Shown here: positions 35,663 through 42,759 of the stretch, piece after piece | How positions within the stretch are numbered: the first letter of the stretch is position 1 | Layout: every line of letters starts with the position of its first letter | Source of the DNA: Erysipelotrichaceae bacterium | GTDB taxonomy: Bacteria; Bacillota_I; Bacilli_A; Erysipelotrichales; Coprobacillaceae | Direction: 5' to 3' | NCBI GenBank assembly: GCA_021201315.1 | Contig: JAJQFG010000037.1 | Location: 1 to 48,260 of the forward strand | Length of the DNA stretch: 48,260 bases | Program-made: the position numbers and the translations under genes | Notes under the pieces: model-generated | Database searches by the model: none | Told to the model about the DNA's origin: nothing | What the model saw: only the letters and a program-made list of their open reading frames with translations

Positions 35663-36586
35663 ATGGAAAAGATTATTAAATTATTACTAATGGGATTATT
35701 ATGTATATCATTAGTAGGATGCTCTAGTGGTGATTCAAGTGAATCAAGTGATGTTGATGCGGACAGTAATACTAGTGAAATGACAACAAATAATGATAAC
35801 ACTGAAACAGACAATAGCGAAACTGCAACAACTAACAATGAAACAAGTAGTAAAACTTATAGTACTAGTGGGAAAGTTGTTACAACATTAAGTGGTAATG
35901 TCTTAATAGAACTTGAAGAGAATGATGTATCGGTTTTTGGTAGTGATGAATGGACACGTTCTCATATCAAAACAATCACTTTTTTAGACAGCCTTAGTTA
36001 TATGCCTTCAGACGCTTATGATTCATGGGATGTTTCTGAAAAAGATGATGGATCTGTTATGGCATGGATAGTAGAAATTGAAGATGATGAAGAAATGTAT
36101 GATTTATATATCGCTGGTGATGGTGGTGTCGATGCAAATGAAAAGAGTAGTGATATGTTTAGGTATTATACAAATCTAACATCTATTAACTTTAATGATT
36201 GTTTTTGTACATCAAATATTACTAGTATGAAAAATATGTTTGTAGATTGCAATATTTTGACAGGTCTTGATCTAAGGAGTTTTGATACTTCAAATGTTAC
36301 AAATATGAGTGATATGTTTTGGAAATGTAAATCTTTGACGAATCTAGATTTAACTAATTTTGATACTTCAAATGTGAAATATATGACTAGTATGTTTAAT
36401 AATTGTAAATCCTTAACAAGTCTTGATTTAAGCAGTTTTGATACATCTAATGTGAAAAATATGTCTTATATGTTTTGTAATTGTGAGTTATTAACAAATT
36501 TAGAAATTACCATTAATGCATCAAATCTAGAAGAATTTGATGGTATGTTTGAAGATTGTCCATTAGAATTGGAAGATTTTTATTGA
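35663..36586 (+). CDS. BspA-like (DUF285) surface lipoprotein, copy 1
   Basis: A 307-residue predicted lipoprotein. The signal peptide ends in the lipobox LVGC, with lipidated Cys20. A low-complexity Ser/Thr/Asp/Asn linker (~21-75) should reach out through the wall. A start domain with DSWDVSEKDDGSVMAW follows, and then about four 26-residue repeats of the type LTxLDLxxFDTSNVxxMxxMF (PF03382, DUF285). Such repeats occur in BspA-like adhesins that bind host proteins; the ligand here is unknown. A paralogue lies directly downstream. Confidence 0.88.
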   Translation: MEKIIKLLLMGLLCISLVGCSSGDSSESSDVDADSNTSEMTTNNDNTETDNSETATTNNETSSKTYSTSGKVVTTLSGNVLIELEENDVSVFGSDEWTRSHIKTITFLDSLSYMPSDAYDSWDVSEKDDGSVMAWIVEIEDDEEMYDLYIAGDGGVDANEKSSDMFRYYTNLTSINFNDCFCTSNITSMKNMFVDCNILTGLDLRSFDTSNVTNMSDMFWKCKSLTNLDLTNFDTSNVKYMTSMFNNCKSLTSLDLSSFDTSNVKNMSYMFCNCELLTNLEITINASNLEEFDGMFEDCPLELEDFY

Positions 36587-36619
36587 TAATATAATCAAGT
36601 ATTCAATTGTATATGATAA

Positions 36620-36658
36620 AATAGTGAGAATAAGTAATACGATTTCTCATTATTTTTT
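36620..36658 (+). terminator. Terminator after lipoprotein copy 1
   Basis: AATAGTGAGAA / TTCTCATTATT pair over 11 positions with one G-U wobble, around a 13-base loop, followed by a T-run. It separates the two lipoprotein genes into independent units. Confidence 0.75.
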
Positions 36659-36660
36659 AT

Positions 36661-36747
36661 TTTCTTTGTCCACTTACTTGACACATCTTCTTTATTTATC
36701 ATTGATAATATATAATTGATATAGATTTAAGAAAATGGAGATGTAAA
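36661..36747 (+). repeat. 87-bp duplicated promoter block, copy 2
   Basis: This is the second copy of the block at 35576-35662, ending at the start codon of the second lipoprotein gene. It has TTGACA at 36678-36683 and a GGAGATG ribosome binding site. The upstream block is far better conserved than the coding sequences behind it. Confidence 0.85.
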
Positions 36748-37710
36748 ATGGAAAAATTTATTAAATTATTATTAGTTGGATTACTAAGTATATCATTGAT
36801 TGGATGTTCAAGTGGTGATTCCAATGATACAGATGATAAAGGTATTAGTGATACAACTAGTGAGACAGAAACAAACAATGACGAAACTGATGTAAGTGAT
36901 AAAGAAACAAGCGAAGATGATGATGAAACAAGTATTGAAAATTTATTATGTCAAGATCTTGACGATGAAGAAAGTGCTTCGAGTCTTCAAAATTATGTTT
37001 TTGGAAATGAAGAATTGGAACGTGAGGATATTCAAACGATTACATTCTTAGATAGTCTAAGTGATATGCCTGCCGATATTGTTGATTCATGGGATGCTTC
37101 AGAAAATAAAGATGGATCTGTTATGGCATGGTTAATAGAAAATGGTGATTTGTATGATTTATATATTGGAGGAAATGGTGGCGTTAATGCAAATCCAGAT
37201 AGTCAATATTTGTTTTTCAATTTTACAAATGTAACATTTATTAATTTTAATAATTGTTTTAATACATCATATGTGACATCTATGAAATATATGTTTGCTA
37301 ATTGTACTAATTTAATAAGTTTAGATGTTAGTACTTTTGATACATCAAATGTTCAAGATATGGAAGGTATGTTTGTTAGTATGAAATCAATTACAACTTT
37401 AGATGTAAGCAATTTTAATACATCAAAAGTTAATAGCATGAAAAACATGTTTGGTACTATGTCATCATTAGTCAGTTTGGATTTAACTAGTTTTGATACT
37501 TCATATGTTTATTATATGAGTGGTATGTTTTCTGACAACAAAGCATTAACAAGTTTGAATTTGAGTAGTTTTAATACATCAAGAGTTGTTGATATGCGTT
37601 ATATGTTCTATGATTGTGAATCATTAACCGATCTTGATATCAGTAATTTTGATATATCAGATAATACCCAGACAACTGATATGTTTTATGATTGTCCAGC
37701 AAAACAATAA
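36748..37710 (+). CDS. BspA-like (DUF285) surface lipoprotein, copy 2
   Basis: A 320-residue paralogue of the preceding gene. The signal peptide ends in LIGC with Cys20, and an acidic Asp/Glu/Thr linker follows. The start domain carries DSWDASENKDGSVMAW. Five to six 26-residue DUF285 units follow (LDVSTFDTSNVQDMEGMF and similar). It has at least one more repeat than copy 1, and the linker has diverged strongly. The pair probably arose by tandem duplication and then diverged on the exposed face. Confidence 0.88.
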   Translation: MEKFIKLLLVGLLSISLIGCSSGDSNDTDDKGISDTTSETETNNDETDVSDKETSEDDDETSIENLLCQDLDDEESASSLQNYVFGNEELEREDIQTITFLDSLSDMPADIVDSWDASENKDGSVMAWLIENGDLYDLYIGGNGGVNANPDSQYLFFNFTNVTFINFNNCFNTSYVTSMKYMFANCTNLISLDVSTFDTSNVQDMEGMFVSMKSITTLDVSNFNTSKVNSMKNMFGTMSSLVSLDLTSFDTSYVYYMSGMFSDNKALTSLNLSSFNTSRVVDMRYMFYDCESLTDLDISNFDISDNTQTTDMFYDCPAKQ

Positions 37711-37718
37711 AGTTAAAG

Positions 37719-37752
37719 AAAAATCAATTAAGATTGTACTTAATTGATTTTT
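37719..37752. terminator. Bidirectional terminator between lipoprotein 2 and the aldo/keto reductase
   Basis: AAAAATCAATTAAG and CTTAATTGATTTTT form a perfect 14-bp stem with a 6-base loop. The flanking A- and T-runs let it act for both convergent genes. Confidence 0.85.
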
Positions 37753-37803
37753 ATATTGCATAAAAATTCTCCTTCTCAATGACAAATTATATTTTATATC
37801 ATT

Positions 37804-38601
37804 TCACCACCAGCCAAATAAACTACGTCCAACTTCAAGTCCTTTAATAGTTTGTATTTCTTCAGTTTCCAAATCAAAATCTAGAACTGAAATATTTTCT
37901 ATCATATGAAGTGGATTTGTAGTTTTAGGAATGACAATAATTCCTTGTTGAACTAAAAAACGTAAAGCAATTTGTGAAACAGTCTTGTGATGTTTTTTTG
38001 CAATACTTACTAATGTTGGATTATTCCAAATATTATTCTTGCCACAAGCTAAAGGTGACCAGCTTTCGTGCTTTGTACCAATCTGACACTCTAATTCACG
38101 CAATTTGTCTTGTTGACGAAACACATGAGTTTCCACCTGATTGATAGCAGGAATGACCTTGCAATGAACGACTAAATCCAAATACTTATCTTCCAAAAAG
38201 TTGGAAATACCAATGGCACGTAATTTACCCTTATTATAGAAATCCTCCATAGCTCTATAAATCTCATAGACATCACCTGTAGGCTCATGAATTAACAACA
38301 AGTCAATATAATCCATATCTATTCTTTTTAAAGAACTTTCAATGGAACGATATGTATCCTGATATCCACGACATCCCCAAAGCTTTGTTGTAATAAATAA
38401 CTCTTCTCTAGGTATGCTAGATTTTCGGCATGCTATACCAACTTCTTTCTCATTTCCATAACATTGTGCTGTATCAATAGAACGATATCCTGCATTTAAT
38501 GCATCAGTAACACACTTTTCTGTTATGCTTGCAGGTGTTTGGTATGTTCCGTATCCAATGATAGGCATTTTAACACCATTATTTAAAGTAACATACTCCA
38601 T
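37804..38601 (-). CDS. Aldo/keto reductase
   Basis: A 265-residue NADPH-dependent aldo/keto reductase with the full catalytic tetrad D43, Y48 (DTAQCYGNEKEVG), K73 (TTKLWG) and H105 (LLIHEP). The late VIPKTTNPLHMIEN block binds the cofactor. It resembles the YvgN/2,5-diketogluconate reductase group of broad carbonyl reductases. The start is 38601 (MEYVTLNNGVKMP), just after AAAGGAGG; the frame is open upstream but lacks a ribosome binding site. It is monocistronic. The substrate is unknown. Confidence 0.92.
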   Translation of the reverse strand: MEYVTLNNGVKMPIIGYGTYQTPASITEKCVTDALNAGYRSIDTAQCYGNEKEVGIACRKSSIPREELFITTKLWGCRGYQDTYRSIESSLKRIDMDYIDLLLIHEPTGDVYEIYRAMEDFYNKGKLRAIGISNFLEDKYLDLVVHCKVIPAINQVETHVFRQQDKLRELECQIGTKHESWSPLACGKNNIWNNPTLVSIAKKHHKTVSQIALRFLVQQGIIVIPKTTNPLHMIENISVLDFDLETEEIQTIKGLEVGRSLFGWW

Positions 38602-38729
38602 GTTTGATCCTCCTTTTCTGTTTGTAAAACTATTGTAAATCAAAACGCAATGATAGAGAAGTAATCAAAATGTTAAAATCGTTTTTAGAAAATCTAAAAG
38701 CAATAGTGCTTTATGTATAGGCGTGAACT

Positions 38730-38798
38730 TTATACTTTTATCGTTGTTATAAAGTTGATTGAAAGAATCAATGCCTGACCTCCAAATGAGCCAAACAT
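38730..38798 (-). CDS. Possible small hydrophobic peptide, 22 residues
   Basis: On the minus strand AAAGGAG (38807-38813) is followed 8 bases later by an ATG that encodes MFGSFGGQALILSINFITTI plus KV. The peptide is hydrophobic in its second half, somewhat like small holin-like type I toxins (ALxLxIxF pattern) but short of the usual basic tail. It could equally be a leader peptide for the aldo/keto reductase gene ~130 bases downstream, or chance. No clear promoter was found. Confidence 0.3.
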   Translation of the reverse strand: MFGSFGGQALILSINFITTIKV

Positions 38799-38974
38799 AG
38801 CCATATCTCCTTTCAAACTAGACTTTGAATTGTTCCAAAATCTTATTGCTATTATACAATAATACATATTGATCATTGTTATGATGTATGTTTTTTGACA
38901 TTTAAGAAGTATATGATGAATTTCTACAAAAAGTGTTTAAATGAAAAAACATTGATAAAACTAATGCTTTTATA

Positions 38975-39002
38975 AAATAAAAAGGTTACTCTTTTGAGTA
39001 AC
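38975..39002 (-). terminator. Minus-strand terminator downstream of tetR
   Basis: On the minus strand GTTACTC AAAA GAGTAAC forms a perfect 7-bp hairpin followed by CTTTTTATTTT. It lies ~190 bases after the tetR-type stop codon and probably ends that transcript. Confidence 0.75.
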
Positions 39003-39192
39003 ATTCTGGAAAATTGCTTATTATTCACGGATGAAAGAACAGGATTTCATATTATATTGATTTTATTTGTTTATAGTGATTTTAACTATTATCAATAGAT
39101 TTCAATTTATTGTTTTTGTTTATAAAATTGCCAAAATCAATTATTCCATCAGCAAGATAGCCAATTAAACTTTTAAGCAAATATCTACATAT

Positions 39193-39828
39193 TTAATTGT
39201 CAACTTTCATTCCTTGCAAGGCGGTAATTGTAAATTGATATATCGTATCACATAGTTGATCAACATCTTCTTTAGATTTTGGTGCAGCTTTCGCAAATAA
39301 TTCATCAGTTAATGCATCTGATAATAGAAAATATACCGTTTGTCCAACAATACAAGCGGTTATTCTCTCCACTTGTTGTGGTTGTTCAATATGAGTAATA
39401 TCTCTAACTAGATTTTCTAATAAACGTGTTCTAGATCCAATTGTTTTGTCTAAGATTTCACCACCAATTTTTGAGGGACAAGAAGATGCTTCAAATGTCA
39501 TCAACTTTCCAAAAGTCGTTCCTTTACCATCTTCTCCTAACAAACAAATTAAGGTATATCGTATAAATAAAAAGATTTTCTTTTCCGAAGAGGTTGTAGT
39601 ATCAGTAAGAATAGTTTCTGGAAAATCATGAAAAGCTTCTTTTGCTGCTTGTTGCATCACTGCCAGATAAAGTTGTTGTTTTGAACTAAAATGATAATTA
39701 ATGGATGCAACATTGACGTTTGCAGCCTCAGCAATCATTCTTATAGTTGTAGCTTGATAGCCATACATAGAAAATATTTCAGTAGCCTTTTCTAAAATCT
39801 CATTTTTAGTTGAATTTCCATTTACCAT
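39193..39828 (-). CDS. TetR-family regulator
   Basis: A 211-residue regulator. The N-terminal helix-turn-helix spans residues ~15-60 (TTIRMIAEAANVNVASINYHF), with the typical YHFSSKQQLY end. The C-terminal ~140 residues form a helical ligand and dimer domain like the CerR/DUF1956 branch. I start at 39828 (MVNGNSTKNEIL), 8 bases after GGAGG; the ATG at 39843 precedes that site. It lies just downstream of a large OYE-type reductase on the same strand but behind a terminator, and probably controls that gene through the dyads at 41920-41950. Confidence 0.88.
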   Translation of the reverse strand: MVNGNSTKNEILEKATEIFSMYGYQATTIRMIAEAANVNVASINYHFSSKQQLYLAVMQQAAKEAFHDFPETILTDTTTSSEKKIFLFIRYTLICLLGEDGKGTTFGKLMTFEASSCPSKIGGEILDKTIGSRTRLLENLVRDITHIEQPQQVERITACIVGQTVYFLLSDALTDELFAKAAPKSKEDVDQLCDTIYQFTITALQGMKVDN

Positions 39829-39847
39829 TCTGTCATCCTCCATAATT

Positions 39848-39863
39848 TTATAATATTATAACA
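39848..39863 (-). promoter_or_regulatory. Extended -10 promoter and palindrome of tetR
   Basis: On the minus strand TG-T-TATAAT (39855-39863) is an extended -10 box without a good -35. It overlaps the perfect 14-bp palindrome TTATAATATTATAA (39848-39861). The palindrome may be an autoregulatory site or just AT-rich sequence. Confidence 0.5.
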
Positions 39864-39885
39864 TCTACTTGAAAAACAATCCATG

Positions 39886-39919
39886 AAAAAAGTACTCGTT
39901 AATAAACTGAGTACTTTTT
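39886..39919 (-). terminator. Terminator after the third OYE-type reductase
   Basis: AAAAAGTACTC and GAGTACTTTTT form an 11-bp stem with an 11-base loop, with T-runs on either strand. It follows the stop codon of the minus-strand reductase and precedes the tetR promoter. Confidence 0.88.
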
Positions 39920-39923
39920 ATAA

Positions 39924-41885
39924 TTAAATATCACAGGCTTTAATATTTGCTTGATATATAGCATTTACAATTTTACCGACTTTACAAGCATCACCAATTA
40001 CTTCTAATTCTGCAACATTACCTGATAATTCTTTTGCTAATGAATTTTGTGAAGTATATCCCATTGCTAATATGATAGTATCAGCAGGAATAAACTTTTC
40101 TGCTTCATTTTTAGGTAACACTGTCACACCATCCTCTTGGAAAGAAGTGATACGTGTGCTAGTCATTAATTTCAACCCATTACGGAAATGAGTAGGGAAA
40201 ATTGAATCATTTGCTAACAACATTGCTTTGTCCATTGGATTCATATCCATACCAATGTCTTCTCTCATTTCAATTAGAGTAACACTGTCTGGATGATATT
40301 TTGTCATAATCAAATCAGCTGTTTCAATACCAACTTCACCTGCACCTGCAATAACAACATTATTTCCAATTTCTGACTTACCTTTAAGCACATCTTCTGC
40401 TTTAATCAATGTTGGTAAATCAATACCTGAAATTTGTGGCATAGCAGGTATAGCTCCAGTGGCAACAAATACTGCATCTGGTTTTAAATCAAGAATCATA
40501 TCTGCAGTTGCGTCACAATTCAATCTTACCTCAACATTTAATCGTTTTAATTGTTCATTTCCCCATTTAATATAACCTAAGAAAGTTTCTTTTGAAATAG
40601 GTAAAGAAGCCACATATAAATTGCCACCTAACTCACTATTCTTTTCTAATAATGTTACCTTATGCCCTCGCAATGCACTAACCCTTGCTGCTTCAATACC
40701 TGCAGGTCCTCCACCAACAACGACAACATTTTTACTTTCATCAGCACGATGTATTTGTGTTTCGTAGCGGCCAACTCCTGGATTAATAGCACAGCTTAGT
40801 TCATATGGCATAACTTCTCCACTATTGATACAGTTTCCACATTTAATACATGTACGAATAGCTTCCCAATCTCCATTTATAGCTTTTTTTGCTGTATCAG
40901 GATCAGCTAATGACTGTTTACCTAATCGAATGGCATCACATTGATCATTTAAAAATGCTTCATTCCAATGTGCAGGATCATATTCACCTGCACCACGAGT
41001 TGTAACAGGAATATTTAATATACTTTTGTAATAAGCAGTTTTATCAAACTGACCAATTGGTTGTCTACGATAACCTGCTGAACATTCAACTCGATGGAAA
41101 GTTTCATAAGTACCATCAGTCTGTAAATCGAAGTAAGTTAATCCAACAGATTCCAATGCTTTTACTAAGGCAGACGTATGTTCACGAACAATACCACCTT
41201 CTACCCAATCACAATCAGCACCACAATAACCGATGATAAAATCTGGACCACATGCTTGACGAATACCAGCAACGATTTCTATTGCTAGTTCCATACGTTT
41301 TTCTAATGTCCCACCATATTTGTCATCTCTATGATTATTATGTGGAGAAAAGAATTGCTCTAATAAGTATGCTGTTGCACCATGAACTTCTACACCATCA
41401 TAACCAATAGCTTGTGCACGACATGCAGCTGCAATAAACTTATCACGAATTTCTTCAATTTCCTCTATTGTTAAAACACGTGATTGAATCATCTCGCCAA
41501 CTTTTCCTAGATCAGCACAAGGAACACCTGAAGGTGATACAGGATTTGTACCAAACATGCCAGAGTGATGAATCTGGCAAATAATAGGTGTATCATACGC
41601 ATGAATAGCTTCAACCAATCTTCTATGACCTGGCATAAATACATCATCCCAAATTGCAATCTGTGGAGTAATCCAATGATGGTTCCCATCAACGGCACAT
41701 GCTTCTGTTGTGATAACGCCACAACCACCTTTTGCACGTGCAACATAATGGGCAATAGTACGATCACTAATTTCACCATTAACTGTTGCTGTTCTAGTCC
41801 ATAAAGGTGAATTCCAAATACGATTCTTAACATTAATTTTGCCTAACTTCAATGGTTTTGTTAAACCTGATACATCTCTTGTCAT
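39924..41885 (-). CDS. OYE-family NADH:flavin oxidoreductase with 4Fe-4S cluster (FadH/BaiCD type)
   Basis: A 653-residue enzyme with an FMN TIM barrel (~1-345), a cysteine cluster CIKCGNC ... C (~345-370), and FAD (VVGGGPAGIEAA) and NAD(P) (IAGAGEVGIET) domains. It keeps the catalytic-type strand EVHGATAYLLEQFFSP, including the tyrosine of the 2,4-dienoyl-CoA reductase and BaiCD group, unlike the other two reductases in this window. Likely substrates are alpha,beta-unsaturated acyl or steroid-like ketones. AGGAGGT lies upstream, and a consensus promoter with nested operators controls it. A separate acquisition from the pair at 30772-34702 is possible. Confidence 0.9.
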   Translation of the reverse strand: MTRDVSGLTKPLKLGKINVKNRIWNSPLWTRTATVNGEISDRTIAHYVARAKGGCGVITTEACAVDGNHHWITPQIAIWDDVFMPGHRRLVEAIHAYDTPIICQIHHSGMFGTNPVSPSGVPCADLGKVGEMIQSRVLTIEEIEEIRDKFIAAACRAQAIGYDGVEVHGATAYLLEQFFSPHNNHRDDKYGGTLEKRMELAIEIVAGIRQACGPDFIIGYCGADCDWVEGGIVREHTSALVKALESVGLTYFDLQTDGTYETFHRVECSAGYRRQPIGQFDKTAYYKSILNIPVTTRGAGEYDPAHWNEAFLNDQCDAIRLGKQSLADPDTAKKAINGDWEAIRTCIKCGNCINSGEVMPYELSCAINPGVGRYETQIHRADESKNVVVVGGGPAGIEAARVSALRGHKVTLLEKNSELGGNLYVASLPISKETFLGYIKWGNEQLKRLNVEVRLNCDATADMILDLKPDAVFVATGAIPAMPQISGIDLPTLIKAEDVLKGKSEIGNNVVIAGAGEVGIETADLIMTKYHPDSVTLIEMREDIGMDMNPMDKAMLLANDSIFPTHFRNGLKLMTSTRITSFQEDGVTVLPKNEAEKFIPADTIILAMGYTSQNSLAKELSGNVAELEVIGDACKVGKIVNAIYQANIKACDI

Positions 41886-41919
41886 AATAATTTACCTCCT
41901 AATTCATAATGTAAAAAAA

Positions 41920-41950
41920 GTTAAACATATGTTTTAAACAATTGTTTAAC
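41920..41950. promoter_or_regulatory. Nested operator dyads before the third reductase
   Basis: AAACATATGTTT (41923-41934) and TTAAACAATTGTTTAA (41934-41949) are perfect palindromes with centres 13 bp apart. Their outer arms, GTTAAACA (41920-41927) and TGTTTAAC (41943-41950), are also exact complements. The site covers the expected start point of the minus-strand promoter. The AAACA-WW-TGTTT form suits a TetR-type dimer, and a TetR gene lies next to the reductase. Confidence 0.75.
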
Positions 41951-41953
41951 TTC

Positions 41954-41981
41954 ATTATACAATCTTTTATCTTTTTGTCAA
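41954..41981 (-). promoter_or_regulatory. Promoter of the third reductase
   Basis: On the minus strand TTGACA (41976-41981), a 16-bp spacer and TATAAT (41954-41959), both full consensus. The start point falls near 41947, inside the operator cluster. Confidence 0.88.
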
Positions 41982-42102
41982 CTGGAAACATTAACACAAA
42001 TTGATCAAGGTGAAGGTATTTTATTACTTTATGATATGGAATCTATTCAACAAATGGCTGAAACAATTGTATTAGAAACAAATATTCAAATGAGAATGAT
42101 AG
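41982..42102 (+). pseudogene. Remnant of a LevR-type regulator (EIIA-Man-like domain)
   Basis: The open frame reads LETLTQIDQGEGILLLYDME and continues SIQQMAETIVLETNIQMRMI. This closely resembles the mannose-type EIIA domain of LevR/ManR sigma-54 activators (GKGVLLLVDMGSL pattern). It has no start codon, promoter or other domains, and it passes straight into transposase-like sequence. It is therefore a fragment of a lost regulator. Its left edge abuts the promoter of the divergent reductase. Confidence 0.6.
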
Positions 42103-42111
42103 AAATACCTA

Positions 42112-42371
42112 TATACAAAAAAATGATGCTACAAAACATACATTTTTCAGGAAGACGTGCACCAACAAAATACAAAAATGAATTTGGTGAACATTCTAGA
42201 GATAATGGCAGTGGTTATAGAGGACTGTATCGAACTAAAGATGGTACAATCATTAATTCAGATTTAAATGAATCAGCCAACATAGGTAGAAAAGCAATAC
42301 CAGATATGTTTACAATGAAGGATGCGCTATTACCTGATTTTAACAATATCAAGGTATACAAGCAACAGTAA
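42112..42371 (+). pseudogene. C-terminal remnant of an IS200/IS605 TnpB (OrfB)
   Basis: The frame carries FSGRRAPTKYK, then YRGLYRTKDGTIINSDLNES and ANIGRKAIPDMF. This matches the last RuvC motif of TnpB (D-x-N-x3-NI with the catalytic Asp) and its downstream tail. The first ~300 residues, including the other RuvC motifs, are missing. After the TAA at 42369 the same frame stays open with Lys/Gln-rich codons to a TGA near 42487, so the stop may itself be a late mutation. It is fused in frame to the LevR remnant. Confidence 0.72.
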
Positions 42372-42489
42372 GAATACTGTGAAAAAGAAAGTCGAGAAAA
42401 GCAGCTTAAAGTGCAATCAACAAAAGGTATCAGCAAAAGCAAACAAAGAAGAATAAATAAGAAAAAGCTAAAACAACAAAAAGTTGTTT

Positions 42490-42612
42490 GAAACGTAATC
42501 TAGAAATAAGATAGTGCTTTGTGAATAGCATTGAGCCGATGCTCTGAAGAGGAACTAGAAGCCACGCCCATGGGCGGAGCTAATAGCGACGACTTTGGAC
42601 GTGGTAATTCAC
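42490..42612 (+). mobile_element. Right end of an IS200/IS605-type element, possible omega RNA region
   Basis: This segment is much richer in G and C than its surroundings and lies just after the tnpB remnant, where omega RNA and the right end are normally found. CGCCCATGGGCG (42565-42576) is a perfect palindrome. CCACG (42562-42566) can pair with CGTGG (42600-42604), just before TAATTCAC (42605-42612), which resembles common right-end tips of this family. No left end or tnpA is seen, so the element is dead but may still make RNA. Confidence 0.6.
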
Positions 42613-42655
42613 TATACTGATTATCATACAAAAATCTGTCATAACTTTTTACATA

Positions 42656-42695
42656 AATGATTAAGTATTATGGTACTAAAATCATTATTTTTATA
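42656..42695 (+). terminator. Weak terminator-like dyad upstream of the lacI gene
   Basis: AATGATT (42656-42662) and AATCATT (42680-42686) pair around an inner AGTA / TACT match, and a T-rich run follows. The stem is AT-only, so it is a low-confidence call. The remaining 42613-42759 holds no gene and only AT-rich promoter-like sequence. Confidence 0.35.
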
Positions 42696-42759
42696 TATTT
42701 TTATCTTATTTAATGTATAATAATTTTATAATTATATATCATTATTAAGGAGAATTTAT

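Larger units (their letters stand above)
38602..39192. other. 591-bp gap with dyads and a possible small ORF
   Basis: No gene of normal size is seen. The gap contains a possible 22-codon ORF on the minus strand (38730-38798) and an inverted repeat AACTTTATA / TATAAAGTT (38726-38734, 38748-38756). It also has a TTGATT / AATCAA hairpin (38755-38771) and a minus-strand terminator near 38975-39002. The rest (39003-39192) is AT-rich and is open in frame with the tetR gene for 36 codons past its stop. Confidence 0.5.

Noticed and set aside
36180-36500. Regular repeats resembling a CRISPR array or minisatellite
   Set aside because: The repeats are in-frame 26-codon DUF285 units within a lipoprotein gene, with degenerate sequence and no spacers.
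41507-41833. 108-codon frame on the same strand as the third reductase
   Set aside because: It is an alternative frame inside a well-supported enzyme gene and encodes no recognisable domain.
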